A program made the position numbers and the translations under genes. From contig NZ_QDDL01000002.1 in NCBI RefSeq assembly GCF_003097315.1, positions 186,001 to 250,000 of the forward strand: a stretch of DNA of 64,000 nt, written 5' to 3'. A model generated the notes under the pieces. It searched no databases. It was not told the DNA's origin and worked only from the letters and a program-made list of their open reading frames with translations. This document shows, piece after piece, positions 1 through 9,365 of the stretch. Positions within the stretch are counted from its first letter, which is position 1, and each line of letters starts with the position of its first letter. This stretch comes from Pelagibaculum spongiae (GTDB taxonomy: Bacteria; Pseudomonadota; Gammaproteobacteria; Enterobacterales; Pelagibaculaceae).

Positions 1-163
1 CACAGTTTATAGCGATTGGCCAACCACTTGCGATATGAGATTTGTTTCGCGCGGCAAGATCAGCGAAAATGGCCGCCGTTTATAGATTCGACCAATGTTC
101 ACGGCCTAGGCAGAACCACTGCCGCACCGTTCGGTCATGGTTTGAGCCAGATAGAAGGCAGAC

Positions 164-1768
164 ATGTCACAACCCACTTCAAATACTCAAGTGATGCCAG
201 AAGAAATCGCCCAGCGACGAACCTTTGCCATCATCTCTCACCCAGATGCTGGTAAAACCACCATGACTGAAAAATTGCTGTTACACGGCAAGGCAATTCA
301 GGTGGCAGGTACCGTAAAAGGACGTAAAAACACCAAGCATGCCACATCCGACTGGATGGAAATGGAAAAGCAGCGTGGTATTTCTGTAACCACTTCGGTG
401 ATGCAGTTCCCTTACCATGACTGCACAGTTAATTTGCTCGACACCCCCGGTCACGAAGATTTCTCAGAAGATACTTACCGGACTTTGACCGCAGTTGACT
501 CAGCTTTAATGATGATCGATGCGGCAAAGGGTGTAGAAGCACGAACCATCAAACTTTTAGATGTATGTCGGTTGCGCACCACACCGATTCTGACATTTAT
601 AAATAAACTCGATCGAGATACACGAGATCCTATCGAGCTGTTAGATGAAGTCGAAGACGTTCTCAAGATTAAATGTGCCCCTGTGACTTGGCCAATTGGC
701 ATGGGTAAATATTTTAAGGGTGTTTATCACCTGTTAAATGACGAAATCATTTTGTATGAAGGTGGCCACGGCCATGAACGTCATGACTACCGTCGTATCA
801 AAGGGCTCGATAGCGCCGAATCGCGTGAAGCCATTGGTAGTGAAACGGTTGATGAAATCATCGACGAGATCGAATTGGTTCAAGGCGCTAGCCACGAATT
901 CGACTTAGACATGTTCCTTAAAGGTGAGCTAACGCCAGTATATTTCGGCACGGCAATGGGCAATTTTGGTATTGACCATTTCTTGGATGATTTTGTAAAA
1001 ATTGCGCCACCACCTCAGCCCCGTGAAACAGAAGATCGAATGGTTCAAGCCGGCGAACAAACCATGACCGGCTTTGTGTTTAAGATTCAGGCAAACATGG
1101 ATCCTCAGCACCGAGACCGTATCGCTTTTATGCGCATTTGTTCTGGCCAGTACACTAAAAGCCTTAAAATGCGACATGTGCGGTTAAAGCGTGATATTCA
1201 AATTGCTAACGCATTAACCTTCATGGCTGGCGACCGTCAACATCTAGAAGAAGCTTGGGCTGGCGACATTATCGGCTTGCATAACCATGGCAATATTCAA
1301 ATTGGCGATACCTTTACCGTCGGTGAAGATCTCAAATTCAAAGGCATTCCAAACTTTGCACCAGAATTGTTTAAGCGAATCCGTCTACGTGATCCACTGA
1401 AAAACAAAGCATTGCAAAAAGGTTTGATCGAGCTATCTGAAGAAGGGGCAACTCAAGTATTCCGCCCGTTAAACAGCAACGAACTAATCGTTGGTGCGGT
1501 TGGTGTATTGCAGTTTGATGTGGTTGCTCACCGCTTGAAGGCTGAATATAAAGCAGAAGCAATTTATGAAGGTGTTAACGTTGCCACTGCTCGCTGGGTA
1601 GAGTGTGATGACCCAAAGAAATTCGAAGAATTTAAAAAGAAATGCTTCGATAACCTAGCACTCGACGGCGCAGATAATTTAGCCTATATCGCACCCACCC
1701 GAGTTAATTTGAGCCTGACTGAAGAACGTTGGCCTGAAGTAAGATTCTTCGCAACTCGCGAGCATTAA
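164..1768 (+). CDS. prfC: Peptide chain release factor 3
   Basis: A 534-residue translational GTPase that recycles RF1/RF2 from the ribosome after peptide release. The G1 motif [10 protein letters not shown] lies at residues 24-33, followed by DTPGHEDF (G3) and NKLDRD (G4). The order of domains and the length (about 530 residues) are those of RF3 rather than EF-G. The ATG at 164 follows an AAGG-containing stretch at a usable distance. It appears to be monocistronic: a hairpin follows the stop codon and the next gene is unrelated. Family assignment is certain from the GTPase motifs and the RF3-like N-terminus. Confidence 0.96.
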   Translation: MSQPTSNTQVMPEEIAQRRTFAIISHPDAGKTTMTEKLLLHGKAIQVAGTVKGRKNTKHATSDWMEMEKQRGISVTTSVMQFPYHDCTVNLLDTPGHEDFSEDTYRTLTAVDSALMMIDAAKGVEARTIKLLDVCRLRTTPILTFINKLDRDTRDPIELLDEVEDVLKIKCAPVTWPIGMGKYFKGVYHLLNDEIILYEGGHGHERHDYRRIKGLDSAESREAIGSETVDEIIDEIELVQGASHEFDLDMFLKGELTPVYFGTAMGNFGIDHFLDDFVKIAPPPQPRETEDRMVQAGEQTMTGFVFKIQANMDPQHRDRIAFMRICSGQYTKSLKMRHVRLKRDIQIANALTFMAGDRQHLEEAWAGDIIGLHNHGNIQIGDTFTVGEDLKFKGIPNFAPELFKRIRLRDPLKNKALQKGLIELSEEGATQVFRPLNSNELIVGAVGVLQFDVVAHRLKAEYKAEAIYEGVNVATARWVECDDPKKFEEFKKKCFDNLALDGADNLAYIAPTRVNLSLTEERWPEVRFFATREH

Positions 1769-1780
1769 CAAAGAATGCCT

Positions 1781-1818
1781 ATCAGCATCAGGGCCTTTTT
1801 GTAGCACCTGATGCTGAT
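1781..1818 (+). terminator. Hairpin after prfC
   Basis: A 12-bp perfect stem (ATCAGCATCAGG with CCTGATGCTGAT) closes a 14-nt loop just after the prfC stop. There is no clear T-run after it, so it may be a Rho-assisted terminator or an RNA-stabilising hairpin rather than a classical intrinsic terminator. Confidence 0.45.
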
Positions 1819-1924
1819 TGAGTACTGCCTACTACGGATAGCACCAAGCAATACTTTTTCCTTTCCCTTGCAGCATATGATAATCATCCACTAAAGTTCA
1901 CTTACTTACCTTTTCTATTTAAAA

Positions 1925-2827
1925 ATGATTTTCATGGATGATAATTATTCTGTAGCTGGTGCTCCTGAAGCCATTTACAGCTCACAGCCCATACAATCAG
2001 AATACAATGCAGCTGAAATGAGTAAGGGTGATCTCCCTATCCTTCCCAAAAAATTGATTTTAGGTGGCTGCGATGCAATACACAGAAAGATATCTATCCA
2101 TCTAAACGCCTTATGTGACCAAAAGTTAGACCCTTTTATGTCAGCAACTCTTGCATGCGCATGTTTTATTTCTGCCAAAGGAGAAATCGATACTGTATTT
2201 AGCACCATACAAGGGGGTGCACATAAACATTTGACCCAAGATAGAATAAAATCAGCTGGAGCACTCATCGCAAGTTGCAAAGCTGACAAAGCTGTTGCTT
2301 ACATCGGAAATGTTTGGGCAAATACAGGGTTACTCTTAAATCGTGTGTCAGGTGGTGAGTTTAATATTAACCCCGAACACATCGTCATTAACGGATCAAT
2401 CAATGGTTCTATGTTCTCCCCTGAAATGTCTGGCTCATATAGTGATAGCGGAGCAGGCGCCAGTACTCTTTCTTTTGAGCAATTAACCCATCAGCAAGAT
2501 TGTGCAGTCTTCTTTTTTCTCCACAATGAGCAAAAAAACAAGGTACTTAGTATTGCAACTACTTTCTTCAGGAAACAATTTCGGATCATCGTCCCTGATC
2601 AAGTGATCGCGACTATCAGAAGCCTCAAATCAGCGCAGATTGGCAGAGTTATACCTATCGCACTATCAAGTGTATATTCTGATTTAGATAAATTTACAGC
2701 ATTTATTTTTAAAGCAAACTCCAAGTCCCCTATGCTTCCACCAGGAATGTCCTCCCCCCCCTTAAGCACCAGAGCTCCCGCACCTCCAGTTGCACCTAAA
2801 CCAAAAAACTCAACAACCACCGGCTAA
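1925..2827 (+). CDS. Hypothetical protein with proline-rich C-terminus
   Basis: A 300-residue protein that I do not recognise. There is no signal peptide or clear membrane segment. The middle is a mixed alpha/beta sequence rich in Ser and Ala, and the last 30 residues are Pro/Ser-rich (SPPLSTRAPAPP, then APKPK). The stop codon TAA lies inside the loop of the first terminal hairpin of the adjacent IS200-type element, so the native C-terminus may have been replaced by the insertion. No good Shine-Dalgarno precedes either candidate start (ATG at 1925 or 1934). Function unknown. Confidence 0.6.
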   Translation: MIFMDDNYSVAGAPEAIYSSQPIQSEYNAAEMSKGDLPILPKKLILGGCDAIHRKISIHLNALCDQKLDPFMSATLACACFISAKGEIDTVFSTIQGGAHKHLTQDRIKSAGALIASCKADKAVAYIGNVWANTGLLLNRVSGGEFNINPEHIVINGSINGSMFSPEMSGSYSDSGAGASTLSFEQLTHQQDCAVFFFLHNEQKNKVLSIATTFFRKQFRIIVPDQVIATIRSLKSAQIGRVIPIALSSVYSDLDKFTAFIFKANSKSPMLPPGMSSPPLSTRAPAPPVAPKPKNSTTTG

Positions 2828-3391
2828 AGCCGGTGGGTTCGTCTTACGGACTGAAAGTCCGGATACGGGTCCAAGACCCGTTGCTGGCGATTAACATTCC
2901 GTTCGGAAATTATCTGCTACTTTTGGCTCGAAATGATGCTCTAAATATTCCTTTATCATTTCTTCCGTCACATCACCTGAAGTCACACAAAAATAACCCC
3001 TCGCCCAAAAATGCCGACCCCAGTATCTTTTCTTCAAATCAGGAAAACTCTCAAAAAGCTTTGTTGAGCTTCTTCCTTTGATTCGACGCATGATTTCGCT
3101 TGCAGCTATATTGGGTGGCGCAGACACAAAAAGATGGACGTGATCTTTACTAATCACACCTTTCAAAATTTCTATTTCAAAAGCTTGGCAAGTTTCTCTT
3201 ATCAACTCTCTAGCTCTTAAACCTACATCACCTTTGAGTACCTAATAACGATATTTCGTTACAAATACAAAGTGATATTGAATTTTAAACGCAGTATGAC
3301 TTCCGTAGCGATATTCCAAAACACTGCCCACCCAGCCCTTCAAACGAAACGCTAAATTATCATAGCTAAAGCTGACCGGCTAAAGCCGGTG
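2817..3391 (-). mobile_element. IS200/IS605-family element, decayed
   Basis: The element is defined by a tnpA-like frame flanked by stem-loops. The side after the transposase 3' end carries three hairpins in a row: 2817-2836 (CCACCGGC/GCCGGTGG), 2847-2861 (CGGACT/AGTCCG) and 2866-2880 (CGGGTC/GACCCG). The side before the 5' end carries ACCGGC-TAAA-GCCGGT at 3375-3390, sharing the CCGGCTAAAGCCGG core with the first hairpin. IS200/IS605 elements transpose as single strands and recognise subterminal hairpins, which fits. Exact ends cannot be set without an empty site. Confidence 0.7.
2891..3319 (-). pseudogene. tnpA: IS200-type transposase TnpA with in-frame amber codon
   Basis: Read from a TTG at 3319 the frame is 142 codons long, the normal TnpA size, but codon 26 is TAG (3242-3244), where the family usually has a Lys or Arg after KYRY. 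The rest is intact: the HUH-type motif is seen as DHVHLF, and the catalytic Tyr lies in ARGYFCVTSG. The first ATT/ATG-like restart after the stop would remove the N-terminal strand. It is therefore most likely inactive. Readthrough of the amber codon is possible but nothing in the sequence demonstrates it. Confidence 0.75.
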
Positions 3392-3418
3392 GTTTTAACC
3401 TTCTCATTGGAGAATAAA

Positions 3419-4378
3419 CTAATCATTCTTCTCAATAAAACCCATTGCTGCCTGTGCCGATTTTTTCGGCACTTCCAGTTGAGGCATATGCCCTACCCCT
3501 TCAAAAATCACCAAATCGATATAGGGTAAATCTTTTTTCCACATAGCCGTTTCAATATCTGCCGGGAACCATGGATCTTTTTCACCCCATTGTAATTGCA
3601 CCGGCACTTGAATATTGGGAATTTGCTTAAGCATTGCTTCGCGTTCTTCGAGCATTTTTGTTAAATAACGAAACACATCGACATAAGCAGAGCGATTACC
3701 CTGCAAAGTACTTAAATCAACAAAACGCTCTACATCTGCCGGATTAATATTATCTGGATTTCCAAAAACCTGTTTTACTCCCTGACGGAATATAAATGGT
3801 GGCGTGCTATAGCGCATCACTGAACCAATTAATGGCGTAGAAGCTAAAGTAACGGGCCATGGTGTGCCGTCAACTGCATAACCTGCCGGGTCGATCATAA
3901 CAATGGTTTTGACACGTTCGGGCCGGGCAACTGCCAACTGCCAAGCAAAACCGCCACCCAAAGAATTACCCACCACATGAATTGGTTGATCAATACCGAT
4001 TTTGTTTAGGAACTGGTCAAAGAAGGCCAGCCAACGCTCTTTTGAATATTCACCATCTTGCCAGCCGCCAGTTAAACCAAAACCAGGGTAATCGAGGCGA
4101 ACGATTCGATAGCCTTCACCAAATTCTTCGATCCATTTGTCCCAAGTGTGAAGTGAATCCAATATGCCATGCAGCAGCAACAAAACTGGCCCTTCGCCCT
4201 GATCCCGGTAATGCACCTGCAAACCATCAATCTCAATAAAGCGCGAGCCGGTGGTTTGGTCTGCATACTTTTGATTCATTTCCTGCTGGGTAACGCTGTT
4301 CATCCCCAAAGTAGAACAACCTTGTAGCAGCATAATCATTGATAGAAGCAAGCTGATCGCAAGTTTTTTCAGTAACAT
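3419..4378 (-). CDS. Alpha/beta-hydrolase lipoprotein
   Basis: A 319-residue alpha/beta-hydrolase. The start is placed at the ATG at 4378, which has an AAAGGT ribosome-binding site and opens a lipoprotein signal (MLLKKLAISLL... LLQGCS), giving a lipid-modified Cys at about residue 22. The hydrolase core shows HGILDS (oxyanion region), the nucleophile elbow GNSLGGG, the acid loop GEKDPWF and the catalytic His in GVGHMPQLE. It is probably an outer- or inner-membrane-anchored esterase or lipase-like enzyme facing the periplasm. The substrate is unknown. It is divergent from the CurA-like reductase gene. Confidence 0.85.
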   Translation of the reverse strand: MLLKKLAISLLLSMIMLLQGCSTLGMNSVTQQEMNQKYADQTTGSRFIEIDGLQVHYRDQGEGPVLLLLHGILDSLHTWDKWIEEFGEGYRIVRLDYPGFGLTGGWQDGEYSKERWLAFFDQFLNKIGIDQPIHVVGNSLGGGFAWQLAVARPERVKTIVMIDPAGYAVDGTPWPVTLASTPLIGSVMRYSTPPFIFRQGVKQVFGNPDNINPADVERFVDLSTLQGNRSAYVDVFRYLTKMLEEREAMLKQIPNIQVPVQLQWGEKDPWFPADIETAMWKKDLPYIDLVIFEGVGHMPQLEVPKKSAQAAMGFIEKND

Positions 4379-4512
4379 AGCGTGACCTTTATTTTTATTA
4401 GTTCTTGTCATATTCAGCCGACTGGCCAACAAGTCGCTTACCGAGCAGGCAAACCAAACAATCTGTGCATAGAATATTCTTAATAGTCATTAGATTAAAT
4501 CGGAGATTAATC

Positions 4513-5541
4513 ATGCAGAGCCAGGAATTTCACCTGACCAGCTATCCACAGGGTAAACCTTCCCCGAATAATTTCCGTTTGTGTACTAAAGAACTACCAC
4601 CGCTAAAACAGGGCCAGCTGTTAATAGAAAACCAATGGCTATCGGTTGATCCTTACATGCGTAGCCGCATGGTCAAAACCGCTGCGGCTAGCCCAAACAA
4701 TCTAATCGGTGCCGGGGCAATTGCGCCTTTTTCGCTGAATCAACCAATGGAAGGCGGTGCGATTGGTAAAGTGATTGAGTCACAACATACAGACTTTCAA
4801 GTCGGTGACCTGGTCAATAGTTTTCATGGCTGGCGAAACGCTTTTGTCAGTGACGGTCGGGGCTTGCACCGTTTGCCAGAAAGCAACTTACCGACTCAAA
4901 GTTATCTCGGTGCAGCAGGTTTATCTGGATTAACTGCATGGGCAGGCTTGTACTGGATTGGCGGCTTGCGAGAAGGAGAAACTGTTTTAATCTCCGCAGC
5001 TTCCGGCGCAGTCGGCAGCATGGCTTGCCAGCTCGCCAAGTTGCATGGCTGTACTGTAATTGCAACCGTAGGCAGTGACGACAAAGTACAATGGCTAGAA
5101 CAAGAACTTGGGGTCGATAAGGCGATCAATTATAAAGACACAATCAATCTAGGCGCGGCTTTAACTGATGCATGCGAAAACGGTATTGATGTTTGTTTTG
5201 AAAATGTTGGTGGCGATCATTTACAAGCCGCAATTAATTTAATGAACCGACATGGTCGAATTGTCCTTTGTGGCCTGCTTAGCCAGTACAATAGTGAAAC
5301 ACCTGCGGCTGGCCCAAACAATTTAAATCAATTAATTAATAAAAGCCTGCGCATGGAAGGGTTTGTTGCTTCAGATTTTTGGCACATGTACCCACAATAC
5401 ATCACCGAACTCAACCAATGGAAAGCCAGAGATGAAATTCAATGGCAAGAAACTATTGTTGAGGGTTTAGAAAATGCACCGCAGGCGTTTATTGATTTGT
5501 TCGACGGAAAAAACATCGGAAAAATGCTGATTAAAATCTAA
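4513..5541 (+). CDS. NADPH-dependent medium-chain reductase (CurA-like)
   Basis: A 342-residue zinc-independent medium-chain dehydrogenase/reductase of the leukotriene B4 12-hydroxydehydrogenase/CurA type. The N-terminus contains the family pattern LSVDPYMRSRM. The nucleotide-binding loop is SGAVGSMACQLAKLHGC, and the C-terminal half has the family's GRIVLCGLLSQYN and EGFVASDF segments. The start at 4513 is chosen because of the GGAG box nine bases upstream and the family's N-terminus. It probably reduces the double bond of alpha,beta-unsaturated ketones or aldehydes, acting in detoxification. The exact substrate cannot be read from the sequence. Confidence 0.87.
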   Translation: MQSQEFHLTSYPQGKPSPNNFRLCTKELPPLKQGQLLIENQWLSVDPYMRSRMVKTAAASPNNLIGAGAIAPFSLNQPMEGGAIGKVIESQHTDFQVGDLVNSFHGWRNAFVSDGRGLHRLPESNLPTQSYLGAAGLSGLTAWAGLYWIGGLREGETVLISAASGAVGSMACQLAKLHGCTVIATVGSDDKVQWLEQELGVDKAINYKDTINLGAALTDACENGIDVCFENVGGDHLQAAINLMNRHGRIVLCGLLSQYNSETPAAGPNNLNQLINKSLRMEGFVASDFWHMYPQYITELNQWKARDEIQWQETIVEGLENAPQAFIDLFDGKNIGKMLIKI

Positions 5542-5577
5542 TAAATAAAGATTTATGACACTTAAAAAATGCCCAAT

Positions 5578-6438
5578 TCAATTAGGAATTTTTATATTTA
5601 AACCTGCCAAAGCCTTTGTGAATCTTTCATCTAATCCTGCAGTAATTTCTAACCGCTCACCAGTTATGGGATGATCAAACGCCATCATCTGGCAATGCAA
5701 TAGCAAACGATCAACTGCCAAGTTTTCTGCAAACCACCGGTTATAATTACCCTTTCCATAATTAGCATCACCAATAATTGGCTGGGCAATATGCTTTAGA
5801 TGTCGGCGGATTTGATGTTTTCGACCAGTTTTCGGAGCAATTTCCAGCAGCGAAAAACGACTTTGTGGATAACGATCAATCTCGGCTTCTAACGTTCCCT
5901 GAGCCAGTGAACGATAAAACGACAGTGCCGGTTTTACTTCAGCTGGCTGACTTTTATCTTTATCAGCAATCGAGTCAGCTTTATCGGCAAACGGATGATC
6001 AATTTCAATCCAACCCTTGCTATCGGCGGCATCGAGCTTTTGCTGCTGCACCCAACCACGAACAATCGCTAGATATTTTTTTTCCAGCTGATGCTCAGTG
6101 GCATTTTCACGAAACCTTTGCCCCATCATGCTGGCTACTTCTGCCGACAAGCCAAATACCAAGACGCCTGAAGTTGGTTTATCTAACCGATGCAATGGCC
6201 AAACATATTGGCCAATCTGATCTCGAACCATCTGCAGGGCAAACTGATGTTCATGACGATCAATCGGCGACCGATGCACCAATAAATCGGCAGGTTTGTT
6301 TATCGCAACTAGATATTGATCCTGATACAGAATCTCTAGCGGCTGATCAAATTGGCAAATTTTGCTGTTCAAATGTAGTTTCCGGCGGACGATAAAGAAG
6401 CATATCGCGGCTATTGTAATCAGTAGTAGCAAACACAC
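5578..6438 (-). CDS. truC: RluA-family pseudouridine synthase, TruC-like
   Basis: A pseudouridine synthase with the catalytic motif HRLDKPTSGVL, where the Asp is the nucleophile. The KPTSG version is typical of TruC, which modifies U65 of some tRNAs. Downstream, KTGRKHQIRRHLKHI and GDANYGKG are family motifs. The N-terminal 20 residues read as a hydrophobic stretch foreign to the family. Homologues usually begin near LEILYQDQYLVAINKPA, so a TTG start at 6372 (264 residues) is a good alternative. It converges on the CurA-like gene with only 36 bp between them. Confidence 0.85.
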   Translation of the reverse strand: MCLLLLITIAAICFFIVRRKLHLNSKICQFDQPLEILYQDQYLVAINKPADLLVHRSPIDRHEHQFALQMVRDQIGQYVWPLHRLDKPTSGVLVFGLSAEVASMMGQRFRENATEHQLEKKYLAIVRGWVQQQKLDAADSKGWIEIDHPFADKADSIADKDKSQPAEVKPALSFYRSLAQGTLEAEIDRYPQSRFSLLEIAPKTGRKHQIRRHLKHIAQPIIGDANYGKGNYNRWFAENLAVDRLLLHCQMMAFDHPITGERLEITAGLDERFTKALAGLNIKIPN

Positions 6439-6506
6439 CAGAGAGAATTGACTGAGTGGTTGTAACTAGCTAGTATCACTTAAGTATCACTTGCAAGGCA
6501 GTCACC

Positions 6507-6764
6507 ATGAAAGTCGAATTAGTCACCACACTTAAGCGCCACGCCACTAGAATTTTATCTGAACTTCGACACTCCAAAGAACCCATTTTAATTACAGAGC
6601 ACGGCCAACCTTCTGCTTACCTGGTGGATGTCGACGATTACCTATTGATGCAACAACGACTGCAAATTCTGGAAGGTATCGCCAAAGGGGAACGCGCCAT
6701 TGAGGAAGGGCGAGTAGTCACCCAGCAGCAAGCCAAGCAGCAAATGTCTAAATGGCTCAGTTAA
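6507..6764 (+). CDS. Phd/YefM-type antitoxin
   Basis: An 85-residue protein with the layout of type II antitoxins of the Phd/YefM family: a short N-terminal DNA-binding part (LKRHATRILSELRHSKEPI), the family signature ITEHGQPSAYLVDVDDYL, and a polar C-terminal helix for toxin binding. Its 3' end overlaps the toxin start by 13 bp, which indicates translational coupling. Such antitoxins neutralise the toxin and repress their own operon, but I did not locate an operator with confidence. Confidence 0.88.
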   Translation: MKVELVTTLKRHATRILSELRHSKEPILITEHGQPSAYLVDVDDYLLMQQRLQILEGIAKGERAIEEGRVVTQQQAKQQMSKWLS

Positions 6765-7060
6765 CTCAAATAATCTGGACCAATCCAGCGCTTGATCAAC
6801 TGAATGACTTAGCAGAATATATTGCTCTAAATAATCCACTAGCCGCAAAAAAACTGGTAGCAACAATCTTTGATAGCGTGAAACATCTTGAGCAATTTCC
6901 GTTATCTGGAAGAAAAATTCCTGAGTTTTCCAGCCCATCATATCGAGAGCTAATAGTTAATCCTTGCAGAATTTTTTACAAAATAGATTCAAGCAAGGTT
7001 TACATCGTTCATATCATGCGGCAAGAACAGCAGTTAAAGCGATATACTATTGATTCATAA
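6752..7060 (+). CDS. ParE/RelE-superfamily toxin
   Basis: A 102-residue toxin: the N-terminal helices (WTNPALDQLNDLAEYIALNNPLAAKKLV) and the C-terminal beta-sheet with YRELIVNPCRIFYKI and VYIVHIMRQEQQL are the ParE/RelE fold. It has more ParE than RelE character, so DNA gyrase inhibition is the first guess, but cleavage of ribosome-bound mRNA is not excluded. It forms a compact pair with the overlapping upstream antitoxin gene. A decayed coding stretch follows, which suggests an accessory locus. Confidence 0.87.
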   Translation: MAQLTQIIWTNPALDQLNDLAEYIALNNPLAAKKLVATIFDSVKHLEQFPLSGRKIPEFSSPSYRELIVNPCRIFYKIDSSKVYIVHIMRQEQQLKRYTIDS

Positions 7061-7062
7061 GT

Positions 7063-7543
7063 GCAGCAAAGCTCACCCACTTCAACACGCCGACACAAAT
7101 CATTCATTCTGAAAATACCCATCGGCTATATAAAGAAATCAATATTTTGCCGTATGCAGCAATCATCACCAAAGATGGGAACATAGATTATCTGTCACGA
7201 TTAAACATTCCAGCTTTAGAGGCAGAAATTCAAAAAATACTATCACAAGGGAAATTTATTCTAATAAGCGGTATATGCATAAAAAAAAACACTCGGGAAA
7301 CTTGAATTAAAGCCAACTTTTTAAAACCTATATTAAAAAACAAAAGCAATAATCTGTGATTTCGATAACAATCATATTACTAACCTTTGGCTCGATGGCT
7401 TACATATTGATGATTATAAAAAACAGACCGGATCTTGCAATACATACTCATTAGAGCCTTATAAAAGCGAAATGTTTTACCACATCAGCTTTGAACCCCA
7501 TAAAAGCGCAAATATTATTTTTGAGCGAATTGATGATCAATAA
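7063..7543 (+). pseudogene. Decayed coding stretch after the toxin gene
   Basis: Two open but start-less frames lie end to end. Frame one (about 7063-7305) reads protein-like, with LYKEINILPYAAIITKDGN and ALEAEIQKILSQGKF, and breaks near a run of nine A residues. Frame two (7337-7543) reads FDNNHITNLWLDGLHIDDY... and ends IIFERIDDQ. A frameshift at the A-run would continue frame one for only a few codons. I read this as a disrupted gene of unknown family. The stretch holds no intact gene. Confidence 0.35.
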
Positions 7544-7574
7544 AAAAACCCGACTCCCTTTTCAGGAAGCCGGG
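7542..7574 (-). terminator. Intrinsic terminator of the NhaC-type gene
   Basis: On the minus strand an 11-bp GC-rich stem (CCCGGCTTCCT with AGGGAGTCGGG, two G-U pairs) is followed directly by seven T residues. It ends transcription of the transporter gene. Confidence 0.85.
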
Positions 7575-7655
7575 CCGCTTGCTCTCCGGATTTTATTTTT
7601 TAACCCGACCGTCATGGTGTCGGTGCTCTGCATTACATTTTGTAATTTACAGCAC

Positions 7656-9230
7656 TTAAGCCTTGGCGATTGTATCGGTGTTAGTTCCGGAATTTTTCGA
7701 TTTGATGATCAAAGCGATCACCAACATCAGTACTAGCCCAGCCACCCCGCTGAGTAGAACAGATCCGCTATAACCCAGTATCAAATAACCGACCAAAGCA
7801 CATGCAGCAACCAGCAATGCATAAGGCAGCTGTGTCACAACGTGGTCAATATGGTGGCAAGAGGCACCGGTTGAAGAAAGAATCGTAGTATCTGAAATTG
7901 GAGAACAATGGTCGCCGAATACTGCACCTGCCAGTACTGCGCCCATCATCGGTAAGATCAGACTAATTTGAGTTCCGGCAGCTAAATCACCAGCAATTGG
8001 CAACATAATGCCAAAGGTGCCCCAGCTAGTGCCGGTAGCAAATGCCATCGCGCCAGACAAAATAAACAAAATAGCTGGCAGCAAGCGTGGGTCAATATTG
8101 CCGTTAGCCAAGGTAGATAAATACTTACCAGTTTCCAAAGAACCAATCGTGGTACTTAACATCCAGGCCAGTGTCAGAATGTAAATGGCTGGCAACATCG
8201 ACTTAACGCCGGTTAAAGTGCTGCTCCATAAATCTGAGCTAGCAGGCTTACGACGCAACAACATTAACAAGGTCACCGCCAAACCTACCGCACCACCATA
8301 AACCAGTGCTTTTGCCGCGTCGGTATTTTCAAAAGCGCCTAATAAAGTAAACGGCCCTTCTAATGCTTGAGCACCCACCCAAACAATCGCCGTTACCGTT
8401 GCAGCAACTAACGCAATAATTGGCACCAATAAATCTGCAACGGATCCGCCAGATAATGCTTTCATATCGCCAGCACCAGGAGGTGTGCCACGCGACATAT
8501 CATAAAGCTCACCCATTTCAGCTCGCTGGGAATGCTTTTTCATTGCACCAATATCAAGACCGGTCGCTGCAACAAAAAACACCATAACTAACGCCAAAAC
8601 TGCATATAAATTCATTGGTACAACTTGCAAGAAAGCGCTGAATGCAGAAACGTCAGTTACATTATGCGTCACTAAAATACCGCCAATCAAAGCGATGATA
8701 TAAGCGCCCCAACTGGAAATTGGTGTGATAACACACATAGGTGCCGCGGTAGAATCAATTAGATAAGCCAGTTTGGCGCGAGATACACCATGACGATCCG
8801 TTAACGGGCGACTAATACTGCCCACTGCCAGACTGTTGAAATAATCATCGATAAAAATAATCACACCTAGCAAAACGGTGACTAATTGAGAACCTTGCTT
8901 GGTTTTGACTCGCTTACGCGCCCACTCGCCAAAAGCTTGCGCACCACCGGCTAGAGAAATCCAGCTGGTCATAACACCGAGAATAAGCAAGAAAAACAGA
9001 ATGTTGGTATTCCAGCTATTTAATCCGCCGTCATCCCAAAAAACACCCGCTAAGGTATTCCAAGTATGTACCACTGCATCAACCGGGTTACCGCCAGTGA
9101 GCAATAAAATTCCGGTTAAGATTCCGGCAAATAATGAAGGTAAGACTTTTTTAGTCGCAATCGCCAATCCAATGGCAACTAATGGCGCTAATAGAGAAAG
9201 CGCTGAATCGTTATAAGCTATGAGTTCCAT
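7656..9230 (-). CDS. NhaC-family antiporter, probable lysine transporter
   Basis: A 524-residue membrane protein with about a dozen hydrophobic segments. Family hallmarks are GVIIFIDDYFNSLAVGS, DSTAAPMCVITPISSW, FATGTSWGTFGIMLP and FGDHCSPISDTTILSSTG, all typical of the NhaC superfamily. The leader contains a lysine riboswitch, and NhaC-type proteins behind this riboswitch have been predicted to be lysine transporters (called LysW in the comparative work on this regulon). I therefore infer lysine uptake or exchange with Na+ or H+ rather than plain Na+/H+ antiport. The ATG at 9230 is preferred over an in-frame GTG at 9239. Neither has a strong ribosome-binding site. Confidence 0.9.
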   Translation of the reverse strand: MELIAYNDSALSLLAPLVAIGLAIATKKVLPSLFAGILTGILLLTGGNPVDAVVHTWNTLAGVFWDDGGLNSWNTNILFFLLILGVMTSWISLAGGAQAFGEWARKRVKTKQGSQLVTVLLGVIIFIDDYFNSLAVGSISRPLTDRHGVSRAKLAYLIDSTAAPMCVITPISSWGAYIIALIGGILVTHNVTDVSAFSAFLQVVPMNLYAVLALVMVFFVAATGLDIGAMKKHSQRAEMGELYDMSRGTPPGAGDMKALSGGSVADLLVPIIALVAATVTAIVWVGAQALEGPFTLLGAFENTDAAKALVYGGAVGLAVTLLMLLRRKPASSDLWSSTLTGVKSMLPAIYILTLAWMLSTTIGSLETGKYLSTLANGNIDPRLLPAILFILSGAMAFATGTSWGTFGIMLPIAGDLAAGTQISLILPMMGAVLAGAVFGDHCSPISDTTILSSTGASCHHIDHVVTQLPYALLVAACALVGYLILGYSGSVLLSGVAGLVLMLVIALIIKSKNSGTNTDTIAKA

Positions 9231-9261
9231 ACTACACACTTGGTGTTATTGCCGAGCCACT

Positions 9262-9288
9262 AAAAAAAAGCGAAAACCCTTTTGCTTA
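9262..9288 (-). terminator. Expression-platform terminator of the lysine riboswitch
   Basis: On the minus strand AGCAAAA-GGG-TTTTCGCT (one bulged G) is followed by eight T residues, only about 30 bases before the transporter start codon. With the aptamer just upstream, it would stop transcription when lysine is bound. Confidence 0.75.
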
Positions 9289-9365
9289 AATTAGTTAACT
9301 AGGCGAGAAATGACGGAAAACATGGAGACGGAATCGAAGCTGGCAATTGCCAAAAGAAGGATTCC

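Noticed and set aside
2833-3081. 82-codon plus-strand frame inside the first IS element
   Set aside because: It is antisense to tnpA and crosses the terminal hairpins.
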